Assembly (NCBI GenBank): GCA_905215835.1
Contig: CAJMRR010000009.1
Span: 1-23,080 of the forward strand
Direction: 5' to 3'
Length of the DNA: 23,080 nt
Origin: an uncultured bacterium
GTDB taxonomy: Bacteria; Actinomycetota; Coriobacteriia; Coriobacteriales; Coriobacteriaceae
The notes below the pieces were generated by a model. That model saw only the letters and a program-made list of their open reading frames with translations. It had not been told where the DNA came from and ran no database searches. Shown in pieces: positions 8,039 to 16,183 of the stretch. The position numbers and the translations under genes are program-made. The first letter of the stretch is position 1, and each line of letters opens with the position of its first letter.

Positions 8039-9263
8039 AGCATCGAAACCAACCTTCCGCCGCGCCGGAGGGCGTTCCGGCGCACCGTCTCAGCCTCAAC
8101 GTAAGTCCGTTATGCCTTCTAAGCCTGCTGGGTCCGTGCGGCCTGCCAAGCGTTCGACTGCCGGTTCGCAGCTTGGCGGACGCCCCGCGGCCAAAAATGT
8201 TGCTCGTCCGGTGGCACGTCCCTCGGTGACGCCCAAACCGGCGATGGGCGCCATACCTTCTCGCCCCATAGCGTCGCCCAAGCCCTCGTTGGGGGCAAAG
8301 GTGACGCGTCCCGGTCGCGCGCTGGGTGCATCTAAGCCACGTATGCTGACGTCGGTGTCGGCCTCCGCAAAACCGCAATCGGGCAAAAAGGGCTCTAATC
8401 CGTTGTCATCGATCGGCGCCTTGGCAAATCATGCGGCGGGTGCCGCTTCTGCCGTTAAGGGCAAGGGCAAAATCGTGGGCGGCATCCTTGCCGCTCTGGC
8501 AGTGCTTGCAGTCGTTGCCGTCGTCGTCAATAACTCTGGCCTGTTCGCCGCTACCGATATTCAGATCCAGGGCAGCGAGCATGTGACCAAGCACGATGCC
8601 ATCCAGCTGATCGATCTGCCCGAGGACACGTCGCTGTTCAATGTGAATCCCGACCAGATCACCGAGGGCCTCAAACAAAATCCGTGGGTTTCGGGCGTGG
8701 ATGTTCAGCGTCAATTTCCCCATACGCTCATCATCACGCCGACGGAACGCAAGGTTATCGCAATTGCCTACATTAGCTCCGACGATCTTGCATGGGCGAT
8801 CGGGGACGATGACACATGGATTGCACCGCTGTCTACCTCGGTCGATGTTGACGACCAGGGCAATGTCATCACAACGGGGGAGGGTGCCAACACCCTAAAC
8901 GGCATCGATGCCGCCCTGGCGCTCGCCAAACATTACGGAGCCGTGCTGCTGACCGATGTCTCGGCCGATGTCGCGCCGGTTTCGGGGCAAGCGGTAAATT
9001 CCAAGGCGGTCAAGGCCGGCCTGGATTACGTCCGCGGATTCTCGAGCGAGTTCCTGGGCCAGGTCAAGGATATTTCCACGCCCTCGGTCGAGGCCATCTC
9101 GGCGAATCTCGATAACGGTATCGAGGTGTCGCTCGGAGATTCGGATGACATTGCCAAAAAGGAGCGTATCGTTACCAAGCTGCTTTCGCAGGTGGAGGGC
9201 GTGACGTATATCAACGTTCGATCTCCTGGCAACTATACGTTTAGGAACGCACCGACCTCGTAG
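7995..9263 (+). CDS. ftsQ: Cell division protein FtsQ/DivIB
   Basis: Bitopic membrane protein of the divisome that connects early and late division proteins. Residues 1-158 form an unusually long cytoplasmic segment rich in Pro, Ala, Ser, Lys and Arg with almost no acidic residues. One membrane helix follows at about 160-178 (IVGGILAALAVLAVVAVVV). A POTRA domain spans about 184-255, with IQIQGSEHVTKHDAIQLIDL, NPWVSGVDVQRQFPHTLIITPTERK, and an extracytoplasmic beta domain follows. The start ATG lies 44 nt inside murB and has a strong ribosome-binding site (GGGAGG, 7985-7990). Its position after murB and before ftsZ is standard. The family call rests on the membrane helix plus POTRA layout and context; the tail is divergent. 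There is no obvious terminator after it. Confidence 0.88.
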   Translation: MASSSDRKLNSSASRASKPTFRRAGGRSGAPSQPQRKSVMPSKPAGSVRPAKRSTAGSQLGGRPAAKNVARPVARPSVTPKPAMGAIPSRPIASPKPSLGAKVTRPGRALGASKPRMLTSVSASAKPQSGKKGSNPLSSIGALANHAAGAASAVKGKGKIVGGILAALAVLAVVAVVVNNSGLFAATDIQIQGSEHVTKHDAIQLIDLPEDTSLFNVNPDQITEGLKQNPWVSGVDVQRQFPHTLIITPTERKVIAIAYISSDDLAWAIGDDDTWIAPLSTSVDVDDQGNVITTGEGANTLNGIDAALALAKHYGAVLLTDVSADVAPVSGQAVNSKAVKAGLDYVRGFSSEFLGQVKDISTPSVEAISANLDNGIEVSLGDSDDIAKKERIVTKLLSQVEGVTYINVRSPGNYTFRNAPTS

Positions 9264-9461
9264 CGTCCTCTGGCCTTTGTTGATGGGGCATACCGCGCCG
9301 TTTATCTGGTTTGTTTGGTTTTCACCGTCAATTATTTGACTGATACGTTCATAATGTGCAAACATAATACGGTTTACCTTTGCATTTACTTTCAACTTGA
9401 AGGTTAATGTGCGCAGGGGTCAACCCATGCTATGGCAATAACCTTTGTTCGGAGGACCGAC
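9264..9461 (+). promoter_or_regulatory. ftsQ-ftsZ intergenic region, probable ftsZ promoter region
   Basis: This 198-bp gap is markedly more AT-rich than its surroundings, especially 9300-9410. It holds TTGACT (9336-9341), two CATAAT hexamers (9350-9355, 9363-9368) and a small palindrome TTCAACTTGAA (9391-9401). TTGACT to the second CATAAT is 21 bp, too long for a normal sigma-A promoter, so I cannot name one definite promoter. The composition, together with the large gap in an otherwise packed cluster, suggests ftsZ has its own regulated promoter(s). The ribosome-binding site GGAGG (9451-9455) belongs to ftsZ. Confidence 0.45.
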
Positions 9462-10616
9462 ATGCACGAGACAGAGATCAACAACTACCTTGCCGTCATT
9501 AAGGTGGTCGGCGTCGGCGGCGGCGGTACCAACGCGGTCAATCGAATGATCGAAGAGGGTATCCGCGGCGTCGAGTTTGTTGCCATCAACACCGATGCTC
9601 AGGCACTCGCGATCTCTGATGCCGATATCAAGGTGCACATCGGCACCGACCTGACCCGCGGCCTGGGCGCTGGCGCCAACCCCGAGGTCGGCCGTAAGGC
9701 CGCCGATGAGTCCCGCGACGACATCGCTGAGGCGCTCGCTGGCGCCGATATGGTGTTCATCACCTGCGGCGAGGGCGGCGGCACCGGTACCGGCGCTGCC
9801 CCCATCGTTGCCGATATCGCGATGAACGAGGTCGGTGCGCTGACCGTCGCCGTCGTGACCAAGCCCTTTACGTTTGAGGGCCGCAAGCGCAAGAAGAGCG
9901 CCGAAGAAGGCATTAAGACGCTTTCCGACTGCGTCGACACCATGATCGTTATCCCTAACGACAAGCTGCTCGACATCGCCGAGAAGAAGACCACCATGCT
10001 TGAGGCCTTCGCAATCGCCGATGGCGTCCTTTCCCAGGGCACCCAGGGCATCACCGACCTCATCACCGTCCCCGGTATCATCAACCTGGACTTCGCCGAT
10101 GTTAAGACCATCATGAAGCAGGCCGGTACCGCCATGATGGGTATCGGTACCGCTTCTGGGGACACCCGTGCCGTCGACGCTGCCCAGCAGGCTATTTCCA
10201 GCCCGCTGCTCGAGAGCTCCATCGATGGCGCTACGCGCGTCCTGCTTTCCATTGCCGGTTCCAAGGACCTGGGCATCCAGGAGATCAGCGACGCCGCCGA
10301 CGTTGTCGCCAATGCCGTCGACCCCGAGGCCAACATCATCTTCGGTACCGTTGTCGACGAGTCCCTGGGCGATCAGGTGCGTATTACCGTCATCGCTACG
10401 GGCTTCTCCGACTCCAACGTCAACCGTCAGGACGAGCTCTTCGCTGCACAGCAGTCCCAGAGCAAGGCCGCTGCTTCTACCGAGCCGCAGCGCACCGCTC
10501 CTGCCACGAGCCCGGCTCAGGCTGCCCCGACTCGCAACGTCGGTGGTACCGAGCTCCCCAACTTTGGCAACGACCAGTTTGAGCTTCCTGACTTCCTCAA
10601 GCGCGGCAGCTTCTAG
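9462..10616 (+). CDS. ftsZ: Cell division GTPase FtsZ
   Basis: FtsZ is the tubulin-like GTPase that forms the cytokinetic ring. From ATG 9462 it has 384 residues. Key sequence: [15 protein letters not shown] (15-29), NTDAQAL, the tubulin signature GGGTGTG (105-111), the synergy (T7) loop NLDFADV (208-214), a linker rich in Ser/Ala/Pro/Gln, and the C-terminal peptide [11 protein letters not shown] that binds membrane tethers. An upstream in-frame ATG at 9432 exists, but GGAGG ends 6 nt before 9462 and homology starts there. There is no ftsA nearby; SepF, encoded about 6.4 kb downstream, is the likely membrane anchor, as in other actinobacteria. Codons are strongly biased to C-ending forms, as expected for a highly expressed gene. 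A terminator follows. Confidence 0.98.
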   Translation: MHETEINNYLAVIKVVGVGGGGTNAVNRMIEEGIRGVEFVAINTDAQALAISDADIKVHIGTDLTRGLGAGANPEVGRKAADESRDDIAEALAGADMVFITCGEGGGTGTGAAPIVADIAMNEVGALTVAVVTKPFTFEGRKRKKSAEEGIKTLSDCVDTMIVIPNDKLLDIAEKKTTMLEAFAIADGVLSQGTQGITDLITVPGIINLDFADVKTIMKQAGTAMMGIGTASGDTRAVDAAQQAISSPLLESSIDGATRVLLSIAGSKDLGIQEISDAADVVANAVDPEANIIFGTVVDESLGDQVRITVIATGFSDSNVNRQDELFAAQQSQSKAAASTEPQRTAPATSPAQAAPTRNVGGTELPNFGNDQFELPDFLKRGSF

Positions 10617-10641
10617 TTCGTTTTTCTCAGCGACCTGTATG

Positions 10642-10670
10642 GGGTGCGTCCGATTGGGCGCACCCTTTTT
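10642..10670 (+). terminator. Rho-independent terminator after ftsZ
   Basis: GGGTGCGTCC (10642-10651) pairs with GGGCGCACCC (10656-10665) across a 4-nt loop, with one G-U pair, and is followed by five T. It lies 26 nt after the ftsZ stop. Confidence 0.9.
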
Positions 10671-10707
10671 GTTGTGTTTTGCCTTTGTAAACGAAAGCCT
10701 CCAATCT

Positions 10708-10752
10708 CCTTACGTTCCCCTTACGTTTAGCCCCTACCGCTGCGGGTATCCT
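10708..10752 (+). promoter_or_regulatory. Candidate Pho-box-like direct repeat and -10 element
   Basis: CCTTACGTT occurs exactly twice, at 10708-10716 and 10719-10727, an 11-bp period. Tandem repeats with 11-bp spacing are the hallmark of PhoB/PhoP operators, although the sequence differs from the E. coli consensus. TATCCT at 10747-10752, preceded by GCGGG, could be the -10 hexamer. The repeat lies about 100 bp before pgeF, the first gene of the run that contains pstSCAB-phoU. The 11-bp repeat is seen directly; its regulator is inference. Confidence 0.4.
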
Positions 10753-10830
10753 TTTGATGAAGTAGGGCAGCCGTGTGGCACGGACTGCTGCGGCGTCGCC
10801 GCGATACTTGTGTTATTAGGAGGCTTTAGT

Positions 10831-11631
10831 ATGGCAGCACGTGCGGACAGCGTTTCGCGTGTCGACCATGATGGAGTTACGTTGGTAGAGGGCGCGACGC
10901 ACGATGTTCGCTTTGCTTTTACCGAACGCGCCGGCGGTGTTTCCGAAGATGCGTACTCCTCACTCAATCTGGGCTCGCATGTTGGCGATGACCCCTTTGC
11001 CGTTCAAGAAAATCGTCGCCGCGCACTCGAGGCCTTGGGTGCCGCCGAGTGCGAGCACAACCTGCTTGTTCCCAATCAAGTACACGGTGACCATGTCGTG
11101 ACGGTGGCCTCGAACGGTGCCGATTATCTCGAGAATATTCGCGAGCAGATTGCCGAGGGCTGCGATGCCATCGTCTGCACGGCCCGTGAGGTACCCGTGA
11201 TGCTTTGCTTTGCCGATTGCGTTCCCGTGGTGCTGGTGGCTCCCGGCGGCTTTGCCGTGGTGCACTCTGGCTGGAAGGGCACGATTGCGCGCATTTCCGC
11301 CAAGGCGTGCCAAGCGCTCTGCGAGGCGGCTGGCTGCAAGCCGGACGACATCTCTGCCTACATTGGGCCCCATATCCTGGGCGACGAGTACGAGGTGTCC
11401 CAAGAACTTATGGATCGCTTTGCCGCCGAGTTCGCGTGCATCGATGCCTCTGCTTCTCGTATGCTTGATCTTTCCGCCGCCATTCGCGAGGCGCTGATGG
11501 ACGCCGGCGTCGAGGCGAGCAGCATTGTGGACACCAAGCTTTCCACCGTTCGTCAGAACGACCGCTTTTATTCCTACCGCAACGAGGGCGGCACCTGTGG
11601 GCGCCATGCTGCGATCGGCGTGATGCTATGA
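10831..11631 (+). CDS. pgeF: Peptidoglycan editing factor PgeF (YfiH/laccase-domain family)
   Basis: This is a member of the YfiH/LACC1 (DUF152, 'multicopper polyphenol oxidase') family, 266 residues. E. coli PgeF removes wrongly incorporated L-Ser from UDP-MurNAc precursors; purine-nucleoside activities are also reported for the family. The metal site is visible as His85 in PNQVHG, Cys130 in CFADCVPV and His145 in HSGWKGT. IGPHI and the C-terminal FYSYRNEGGTCGRHAA are also typical. ATG 10831 has a perfect AGGAGG 7 nt upstream. The reading frame stays open further upstream through ftsZ in another frame, which is not coding. Genes of this family commonly follow ftsZ in Gram-positives. Its stop codon overlaps the pstS start (ATGA), so it appears to lead the phosphate operon. 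Confidence 0.92.
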   Translation: MAARADSVSRVDHDGVTLVEGATHDVRFAFTERAGGVSEDAYSSLNLGSHVGDDPFAVQENRRRALEALGAAECEHNLLVPNQVHGDHVVTVASNGADYLENIREQIAEGCDAIVCTAREVPVMLCFADCVPVVLVAPGGFAVVHSGWKGTIARISAKACQALCEAAGCKPDDISAYIGPHILGDEYEVSQELMDRFAAEFACIDASASRMLDLSAAIREALMDAGVEASSIVDTKLSTVRQNDRFYSYRNEGGTCGRHAAIGVML

Positions 11632-12464
11632 GAAAGATCGCATCGGTCCTGAGTGCTGCAGTGCTTACGCTCACGCTGTGTGCTTGCTCCTCGGGATCTT
11701 CCACATCTTCTATTACCGTGGCCGGCTCGACCACGTGCCTTCCCATTGCCGAGATCGCAGCCGAGGGCTTTAAGGAAGAGGCCGGCACCGATGTGCTCGT
11801 CTCCGGCCTTGGCTCCTCTGCGGGTATCGAGGCCGTCAGCAACGGCACGGCCGACATCGCCAGCTCGTCTCGTGGCCTCAATGCCGACGAACAAGACCTT
11901 GGCCTGACCCCGATCGTAATCGCGCACGACGGCATCGCAGTCATCGTGAACGACGACAACCCGGTCGACAATCTCTCGACCGAGCAGCTCCGCGATATTT
12001 ACGCCGGCAAGATCACCAACTGGAAGGAAGTCGGCGGAGAGGACCTGAAGATTCAGGTTATCAACCGCGACGAGGCGTCCGGTACGCGCGAGGCCTTCCG
12101 TACCATCGTGATGGACGGCACGCCGTTCGATCGCCGCTCGGCCGTTCTTTCGGGTACGGGCCAAGTGCGCGACGTCGTGTCCCGCTCGCATGGCGCCATT
12201 GGCTACATCTCGCTGGGTTTTGTCGAGAGCCTCAACGCCACGATCTCGGTTAAGGCCGTTTCGGTCAACCATGTCGAGGCATCCGAGAAGACGGTCGCAA
12301 GTGGCGGCTATCCCATCTCGCGCGACCTTTACTTCTTTGTGAAGGGTACGCCTTCGCATCAGGCGCAGGACTACATTGACTATGTGACGTCCGAGAAGAT
12401 GGACAAGCAGATTCGCGAGGCGGGCTTTATTCCCGTCACCAACGACGGAAAGGGGAGTGAGTAG
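11628..12464 (+). CDS. pstS: Phosphate ABC transporter substrate-binding lipoprotein PstS
   Basis: Binds inorganic phosphate outside the membrane and delivers it to PstCA. The 278 residues start with a lipoprotein signal peptide, with Cys20 in the lipobox-like LCAC followed by SSGSS. The PBP-like domain starts VAGSTTCLPIAE and contains GLGSSAGIEAVSNGTADIA, IAHDGIAVIVN, DEASGTREAF and GAIGYISLGFV. SAGI and SGTRE are the phosphate-contacting loops in this family. The length fits the short Gram-positive PstS type. ATG overlaps the pgeF TGA by 4 nt, implying translational coupling. An atypical detail is Cys18 at position -2 of the lipobox; the usual residue there is small and uncharged. Confidence 0.94.
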   Translation: MRKIASVLSAAVLTLTLCACSSGSSTSSITVAGSTTCLPIAEIAAEGFKEEAGTDVLVSGLGSSAGIEAVSNGTADIASSSRGLNADEQDLGLTPIVIAHDGIAVIVNDDNPVDNLSTEQLRDIYAGKITNWKEVGGEDLKIQVINRDEASGTREAFRTIVMDGTPFDRRSAVLSGTGQVRDVVSRSHGAIGYISLGFVESLNATISVKAVSVNHVEASEKTVASGGYPISRDLYFFVKGTPSHQAQDYIDYVTSEKMDKQIREAGFIPVTNDGKGSE

Positions 12465-12465
12465 C

Positions 12466-13389
12466 GTGGAAGCACAGGAAACCCCCCAGATTGAGCAGGA
12501 GGCTCAGACGCCCAAAAAGCGTGAGTTGGCGTTGGTGTCGCGTAGCACCTATCTCAAGGAGAAGGCGCTGCAGTGGATCTTCTTTGCCTGCGCGTTCTTG
12601 GCGGTCGTCACCGTTATCCTGATCTTTGTCTTTACCACGTACTCGGCGCTGCCCGTCTTTACCGACATCGGCCTGGCGGACTTCTTTAGCTTTACGTGGG
12701 CGCCATCCGAGGGCCACTACGGCATCATGTCGCTGCTGGCGGGCTCTGGTCTGGTGACGGTCGGTGCGCTCGCCATGGGCGTGCCCCTGGGTGTGGGCAC
12801 GGCTGTATATCTGGTCGAGATCGCCAGCAAGCGCGTGCGCAGGCTCATCAGCCCCGCCGTCGACCTGCTAGCGGGCATCCCCTCCATCATCTACGGCTTC
12901 TTTGGCATGGTCATCATCCGCCCGTTTATCGCGCAGCTGACCGGCGGTCTTGGCTTTGGCGCGCTGACGGCGTGGTTTGTGCTTGCCATCATGATCGTTC
13001 CCACCATTACCACGCTCACGATCGATGCCCTCAATTCCATCCCCATGGGCATTCGCGAGGCGTCCTATGCCATGGGTGCCACCAAGTGGCAGACCATCTA
13101 CAAGGTCGTGCTGCCTGCAGCCAAGCTGGGCATTGTCGATGCAATTGTCTTGGGTATGGGGCGTGCCATCGGTGAGACCATGGCCGTGCTGATGGTCGTG
13201 GGCAACGCCCCGGTCATTCCAGATAGCATCTCGAGCCCCATCTCGACGCTCACGAGCCAGATCGCACTCGACATGAGCTATTCCTCGGGCCTGCATCGCT
13301 CGGCTCTGTTTGGCATGGGCGTGGTCCTGTTTATCATCTCAGCTGCACTGGTGGGTATCGTTCGCCTGATTTCAAAGAAGAGGGGGTAG
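12466..13389 (+). CDS. pstC: Phosphate ABC transporter permease PstC
   Basis: One of the two membrane subunits of the phosphate importer. From GTG 12466 there are 307 residues with six predicted membrane helices, the first at about 36-58 after a charged N-terminus. GIMSLLAGSGLVTVGALAMGV begins the permease core. The ATPase-contacting EAA loop (EASYAMGATKWQTIYKVVLP, about 195-215) and RAIGETMAVLMVVGN are family hallmarks. Start: GTG 12457 is also in frame, but AGGGGAG at 12451-12457 is ideally placed for GTG 12466, 1 nt after the pstS stop. A large periplasmic loop (PVFTDIGLADFFSF...) follows the first helix, as is usual for PstC. It is distinguished from PstA by order and by that loop. Confidence 0.95.
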   Translation: MEAQETPQIEQEAQTPKKRELALVSRSTYLKEKALQWIFFACAFLAVVTVILIFVFTTYSALPVFTDIGLADFFSFTWAPSEGHYGIMSLLAGSGLVTVGALAMGVPLGVGTAVYLVEIASKRVRRLISPAVDLLAGIPSIIYGFFGMVIIRPFIAQLTGGLGFGALTAWFVLAIMIVPTITTLTIDALNSIPMGIREASYAMGATKWQTIYKVVLPAAKLGIVDAIVLGMGRAIGETMAVLMVVGNAPVIPDSISSPISTLTSQIALDMSYSSGLHRSALFGMGVVLFIISAALVGIVRLISKKRG

Positions 13390-13392
13390 GCT

Positions 13393-14298
13393 ATGTCCGA
13401 TTCCGTTGACACGACGGTCGATGCGACCTCGTCGCGCGAGCTCATCAAGCGTGCCCTTTCCCATGGCAAGAAGGGCCGCATCAACAAGGACCTGTCCAAC
13501 AAGATTATGCTCGGCGTGTTTCGCGCCGCGGCCTATATCACCACCCTGGTGTTGCTCGCCATCATCGCCTACGTGGTCATTAACGGTCTTCCGCATATCT
13601 CGCTCGACTTTATCTTCGGCTGGCCGCAGGGCGTAAACGCCGAGGGCGGCATTTGGCCCACGATCGTCTCGACTATCTACGTGACGGCACTCGCCATGCT
13701 CATCTGCACGCCGGTTGCCGTCTTGGCTGCGGTCTATCTGGCTGAATACGCCAAGCAGGGCAAGATTGTCGACATCATCCGCTATGCTGCCGATGCTCTG
13801 GCCTCGGTGCCTTCCATCGTTATGGGCCTCTTTGGTTACGCCTTGTTTGTTGAGGCCATGGGCCTGGGTCTTTCGATGGTTTCGGCCGCCCTGGCACTGG
13901 CACTTCTGATGCTGCCTATCGTCATGCGCACCACCGAGGAGGCAATCCGCGCCGTTCCGCGCTATATCCGTTGGGGCGCATATGGCCTGGGCGCCACCAA
14001 GTGGCAGGTCGTCTCCAAGATCGTGCTTCCTTCGGCCTTTGGCCGCATTGCCACCGGCATCGTCCTTGCCATCGGCCGCGCCATCGGCGAGACTGCGGTG
14101 GTGCTCTACACCATGGGTCAGGCCATCAACCTGCCTATATCGCCGCTCGATTCCGGTCGCCCCATGACCGTTCACCTCTATTTGCTTGCCAATGACGGCA
14201 TCAACATGAACGCAGCCTACGGCACCGCGCTATTGCTGATGGCGATTATTCTGGCCTTCAACCTGTTTGCGCGTTATCTGTCGCGCAAGCGCCGCTAG
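13393..14298 (+). CDS. pstA: Phosphate ABC transporter permease PstA
   Basis: Second membrane subunit of the phosphate importer, partner of PstC. It has 301 residues with a charged N-terminus of about 45 residues and six membrane helices. The core has GGIWPTIVSTIYVTALAMLI, AVYLAEYAKQGK, and ASVPSIVMGLFGYALFV. The EAA loop is AVPRYIRWGAYGLGATKWQV (about 182-201), followed by the conserved GRAIGETAVVLYTMG. The start ATG is 3 nt after pstC with AGGGGG upstream. Gene order pstS-C-A-B-phoU is the standard one. Confidence 0.95.
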   Translation: MSDSVDTTVDATSSRELIKRALSHGKKGRINKDLSNKIMLGVFRAAAYITTLVLLAIIAYVVINGLPHISLDFIFGWPQGVNAEGGIWPTIVSTIYVTALAMLICTPVAVLAAVYLAEYAKQGKIVDIIRYAADALASVPSIVMGLFGYALFVEAMGLGLSMVSAALALALLMLPIVMRTTEEAIRAVPRYIRWGAYGLGATKWQVVSKIVLPSAFGRIATGIVLAIGRAIGETAVVLYTMGQAINLPISPLDSGRPMTVHLYLLANDGINMNAAYGTALLLMAIILAFNLFARYLSRKRR

Positions 14299-14310
14299 TT
14301 AAGGAGTCCC

Positions 14311-15114
14311 ATGTCCGTCTATCAGTCCGCTCCCACGCCGGAGCAAGCGGCCATCACGGCCAAGGATTTCAACTTTTGGTACGGTGACTTTCATGCGCTG
14401 ACGGGGCTCGACCTCAACATCGCCAAAAACGCCATCACCTCGTTTATCGGTCCTTCGGGCTGCGGCAAATCGACGTTTTTACGCTGCATCAACCGTATGA
14501 ACGACCTTATCGAGGGCACTCGTGTCGAGGGTGCCATGACACTCGACGGCAACGATATCTATGCCGAGGGCGTCGACCCGGTCGACCTTCGTCGCCGCGT
14601 GGGCATGATTTTTCAGCAGCCCAACCCGTTTCCCAAATCCATCTACGAGAATGTCGCTTTTGGCCCTCGTCTGCAGGGCGTGACTAGCAAAAGCGACCTC
14701 GACGACATCGTGGAAGAATCGCTCAAGCGCGCCAACCTCTGGAAAGAGGTATCCAATCAGCTCAACAAGGATGGTTTGGCGCTCTCGGGCGGTCAACAGC
14801 AGCGTCTGTGCATCGCGCGTGTGCTTGCGGTGCAGCCCGATGTCCTTCTGATGGACGAGCCCTGCTCCGCCATCGACCCCACGTCCGTCTCTAAGGTCGA
14901 GGATCTGATGGCCGAGCTGGCGCCCGAGATGACGATCATCATCGTCACGCATTCTATGCAGCAGGCGGCTCGTATCAGCGACTACACCGCATTTTTCTTG
15001 CAGGAAGTTGCCGGTGAGCCCGCCACGCTCATCGAGTATGGTCAAACCGACGCGATCTTCACCAGCCCGGTGGACTCGCGGACGGAAGACTATATCACCG
15101 GCCGCTTTGGCTGA
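14311..15114 (+). CDS. pstB: Phosphate ABC transporter ATP-binding protein PstB
   Basis: Cytoplasmic ATPase of the phosphate importer. All ABC motifs are intact: Walker [10 protein letters not shown] (47-55), Q-loop [15 protein letters not shown] (PstB-type), signature LSGGQQQR (158-165), Walker B VLLMDEP (178-184), and the switch His in VTH (212-214). The 267-residue length is typical. AAGGAG at 14301-14306 is well placed before the ATG. It sits 12 nt after pstA. PhoU, encoded next, is the negative regulator that communicates Pst activity to the PhoR sensor in known systems; no phoR/phoB pair is within this window. Confidence 0.97.
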   Translation: MSVYQSAPTPEQAAITAKDFNFWYGDFHALTGLDLNIAKNAITSFIGPSGCGKSTFLRCINRMNDLIEGTRVEGAMTLDGNDIYAEGVDPVDLRRRVGMIFQQPNPFPKSIYENVAFGPRLQGVTSKSDLDDIVEESLKRANLWKEVSNQLNKDGLALSGGQQQRLCIARVLAVQPDVLLMDEPCSAIDPTSVSKVEDLMAELAPEMTIIIVTHSMQQAARISDYTAFFLQEVAGEPATLIEYGQTDAIFTSPVDSRTEDYITGRFG

Positions 15115-15139
15115 TCGGTGCGACTAGTCCCAAGTCGAT

Positions 15140-15186
15140 CGGACCTGGTCCGGTGCGTATTCACTGTGCGGGCGGCATGACCGCAC
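15140..15186 (+). other. Two small hairpins in the pstB-phoU gap
   Basis: The 92-bp gap holds CGGAC-CTG-GTCCG (15140-15152) and GTGCGG/CCGCAC (15166-15171 with 15181-15186, 9-nt loop). Neither is followed by a T run, so these are not classical terminators. They could tune read-through, mRNA stability or phoU translation (its GGAG is at 15197-15200). The pairing is visible; the function is a guess. Confidence 0.3.
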
Positions 15187-15206
15187 CCAACTGATTGGAG
15201 TGAACC

Positions 15207-16064
15207 ATGCGTAAACTGTTTTCCCGTCAGCTCATCGAGGCCCGTCACGAGATGCTGAGCATCTTCGAGGCCGTCGATCTTGCCCTTCACGACGCCGTGA
15301 AGGCCTATGTGACCGACGACCGCAAGCTCGCCACCAAGACCAAGAAGCGCACGCTTTCGATTGATGCTCGCTGCGCCAACTTGGAGGCCGTGTGCTACAA
15401 CCTGATCGCTACGCAGTCGCCGGTCGCCTCCGACTTCCGCTTGCTGCAGACGACCATCTACGTCGACTTTAACCTGCAGCGCATGACCGATAAGGTTCGC
15501 CAGATCTGCCGCGCCACGCGTCACATGGTCAAGGCCGACATCTCGCTGCCTCAGGAGCTCGTCGGCACGGTTGAGGCCGAGGCCGAGGCCGTGTACCAGG
15601 TGCTGGGCTCGTCGCTGTCCGCGCTCGTCACCAACGACATGTCCATCATCTGCAACCTGGCCGTTGAGGATGAGCCGGTACATGCGGCGTACGAGAAGTT
15701 CTTCCGTACCTTTAACCGCATGGACACCGGCGATTTTATGGACGACGACAGCAACTATGACGACCTGCGCCGTGCCATCATGGTTTCGCGCTACCTCGAT
15801 CGCATTGCCTCGATTTCCATCGATGCCGCCTGCCGTCTGACCTTCCTTTTGACCGGACAGCGTATGACTGCCGGCGATATCGCCTGTACGGATGAGGACG
15901 AGCTCGAGAGCATGCGCGTGCCTTCGGGCGAGGGCGTCATTATGAGGCCCGCCGTGGATGCACGCTTTGTTGCCAAGGTGCCCGCTAACGAGGTGAGCGA
16001 GGGTCTTCGCTACCTGTTGGATCATCTTGAGGACGAGGATGATGCCGAGGACGACGAGGAGTAG
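15207..16064 (+). CDS. phoU: Phosphate transport system regulator PhoU, with acidic C-terminal extension
   Basis: PhoU is a cytoplasmic helical-bundle protein that restrains the Pho response and Pst uptake when phosphate is ample. It has 285 residues against about 220 usually: two PhoU repeats in roughly 1-230, then an extra tail of about 50 residues ending in EDEDDAEDDEE. The first repeat shows NLIATQSPVASDFRLLQTTIYVDFNLQRMTDKV; the second shows AIMVSRYLDRIASISIDAA. The metal-binding E/DxxxD motifs are altered: QRMTD in repeat 1 (Gln replaces Glu) and DRIAS in repeat 2 (Ser replaces the final Asp). ATG has GGAG 6 nt upstream. Placement after pstB makes the call firm; whether it binds metal like classic PhoU is doubtful. 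Confidence 0.9.
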   Translation: MRKLFSRQLIEARHEMLSIFEAVDLALHDAVKAYVTDDRKLATKTKKRTLSIDARCANLEAVCYNLIATQSPVASDFRLLQTTIYVDFNLQRMTDKVRQICRATRHMVKADISLPQELVGTVEAEAEAVYQVLGSSLSALVTNDMSIICNLAVEDEPVHAAYEKFFRTFNRMDTGDFMDDDSNYDDLRRAIMVSRYLDRIASISIDAACRLTFLLTGQRMTAGDIACTDEDELESMRVPSGEGVIMRPAVDARFVAKVPANEVSEGLRYLLDHLEDEDDAEDDEE

Positions 16065-16101
16065 GGTACCCCGTTCGTTGAGAGATTGTAAATACCTAAG
16101 G

Positions 16102-16133
16102 GAGCGCGGCCTTGCGGATGCGGGGCTGCGCTC
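16102..16133 (+). terminator. Probable terminator or attenuator hairpin after phoU
   Basis: GAGCGCGGCC (16102-16111) pairs with GGCTGCGCTC (16124-16133), 10 bp with one G-U pair and a 12-nt loop. It is followed only by TTGCGTTA, a weak T tract, so termination may be partial. It separates the phosphate operon from yggS-sepF-yggT. Confidence 0.5.
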
Positions 16134-16183
16134 TTGCGTTAGCATGGGACTACTTGTTGTGCTGTTAGCGGAGGCGATTGGCA

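Noticed and set aside
10168..10830. Open frame running from inside ftsZ into pgeF, suggesting a much longer PgeF
   Set aside because: The extra N-terminus is a shifted-frame copy of ftsZ (Ser/Pro-rich), crosses the ftsZ terminator, and a perfect AGGAGG marks ATG 10831 as the start.
13372..14175. 267-codon open frame on the minus strand opposite pstA
   Set aside because: Antisense to an intact pstA, hydrophilic low-complexity translation, no ribosome site or recognisable domain.
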